Assembly: GCF_012524205.1 (NCBI RefSeq) | Contig: NZ_JABACI010000001.1 | Coordinates: 496,001-560,000, forward strand | Direction of reading: 5' to 3' | Source: Microbacterium salsuginis | Lineage (GTDB): Bacteria > Actinomycetota > Actinomycetes > Actinomycetales > Microbacteriaceae | DNA length: 64,000 bases | Shown here: positions 63,845-64,000 of the stretch, piece after piece | Numbering within the stretch: position 1 is the stretch's first letter | Layout of the letters: each line of letters starts with the position of its first letter | The notes under the pieces: generated by a model | Seen by the model: only the letters and a program-made list of their open reading frames with translations | Told to the model about the DNA's origin: nothing | The model's database searches: none | Made by a program: the position numbers and the translations under genes

Positions 63845-64000
63845 GTGGGCTACCGCTTCGCGCTCAGCCGTGAAAATCACGAGGACCTGTCAGCCGGCCG
63901 GGTGCTGTTCTCCGCACCGGGATTCCCTGCATTTCCCGTGCGATTGGCCAGCGAGACTTTTCGCCGTGCGATGACCGCGGTATCGGATGGCCCCCTGATC
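63845..64000 (+). CDS. aviRa: AviRa-like rRNA methyltransferase, N-terminal part (runs off the window)
   Basis: 52 codons remain, from GTG 63845. 'GYRFALSRENHEDLSAGRVL' and 'FSAPGFPAFPVRLASETFRR' match the start of AviRa, the class I enzyme that methylates N1 of G2535 in 23S rRNA (orthosomycin resistance). The SAM-binding core lies beyond the edge. It directly follows the AviRb-like gene, as expected of a pair. Identification rests on a short stretch. Confidence 0.65.
   Translation, partial: MGYRFALSRENHEDLSAGRVLFSAPGFPAFPVRLASETFRRAMTAVSDGPLI

Overview
The window is about 70% G+C and carries densely packed genes of an actinobacterium, most likely Microbacteriaceae and probably Microbacterium. 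The evidence is the GC-rich codon use, frequent GTG starts, ATGA/GTGA stop-start overlaps, TAGGCT-type -10 boxes placed 6-8 nt before start codons (leaderless mRNAs), a tad pilus cluster in the order known from M. tuberculosis, and an actinobacterial 6C small RNA. No species can be fixed from the sequence alone.

Layout. 1-5.6 kb: the start of an MMPL exporter, divergent from a DMT permease; a small membrane protein; tRNA-Thr; the methionine importer metQNI. 5.6-11.9 kb (leftward): secreted tripeptidyl-peptidase-like hydrolase, holB, tmk, topA. 11.9-15.1 kb (leftward): a tad/Flp-pilus locus (ATPase, fused GspF-type protein, DUF4244 pilin-like protein, two TadE-like proteins), with a 6C small RNA just upstream. 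15.5-22.2 kb: acs, RidA and DUF4177 genes, a class A penicillin-binding protein with two PASTA domains, and a metallophosphoesterase. 22.3-25.1 kb: a sortase-anchored surface protein, tRNA-Pro and a HAD phosphatase. 25.2-28.2 kb: lldR-lldD with two LldR-type operators shared with a divergent DUF1295 gene. 28.3-32.0 kb: galE, tdk, a pyrimidine-dimer glycosylase and mqo. 32.1-34.7 kb: a very short P450-like protein coupled to an isocitrate-lyase/PEP-mutase enzyme, with a divergent LysR regulator. 34.7-37.3 kb: asd and lysC, whose beta subunit probably has its own internal start. 37.5-45.5 kb: a small membrane protein, a G-rich tandem repeat and large stem-loop, a DMT permease, recR, dnaX, and a GH65 phosphorylase with beta-phosphoglucomutase. 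45.6-49 kb: ackA-pta. 49-54.6 kb: a Nudix hydrolase, SRP RNA, and a MoxR/DUF58/transglutaminase operon.

54.6-59.7 kb is an accessory island at the 3' end of tRNA-Ser(GGA). It is bounded by a decayed second copy of the tRNA 3' end plus its terminator. It contains an internally deleted IS481-type element, a TetR remnant, an MFS exporter, a DUF2252 protein and a YefM-YoeB toxin-antitoxin pair. To its right lie a short conserved hypothetical gene, a UvrD-like helicase, a GyrI-like protein, and an AviRb-AviRa-like pair of 23S rRNA methyltransferases (the second cut by the window edge), which in other actinomycetes confers orthosomycin resistance.

Together the core genes cover methionine uptake, lactate, malate and acetate metabolism (lldD, mqo, acs, ackA-pta), aspartate-family amino acid entry (lysC, asd), replication and repair (topA, tmk, holB, dnaX, recR), and the cell surface (PBP, tad pilus, surface protein). 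The items most worth a second look are the 6C RNA, the miniature P450 locus, the tRNA-Ser island, the AviRb/AviRa pair, and the several-fold excess of the heptamer GGATGCC over the whole window.
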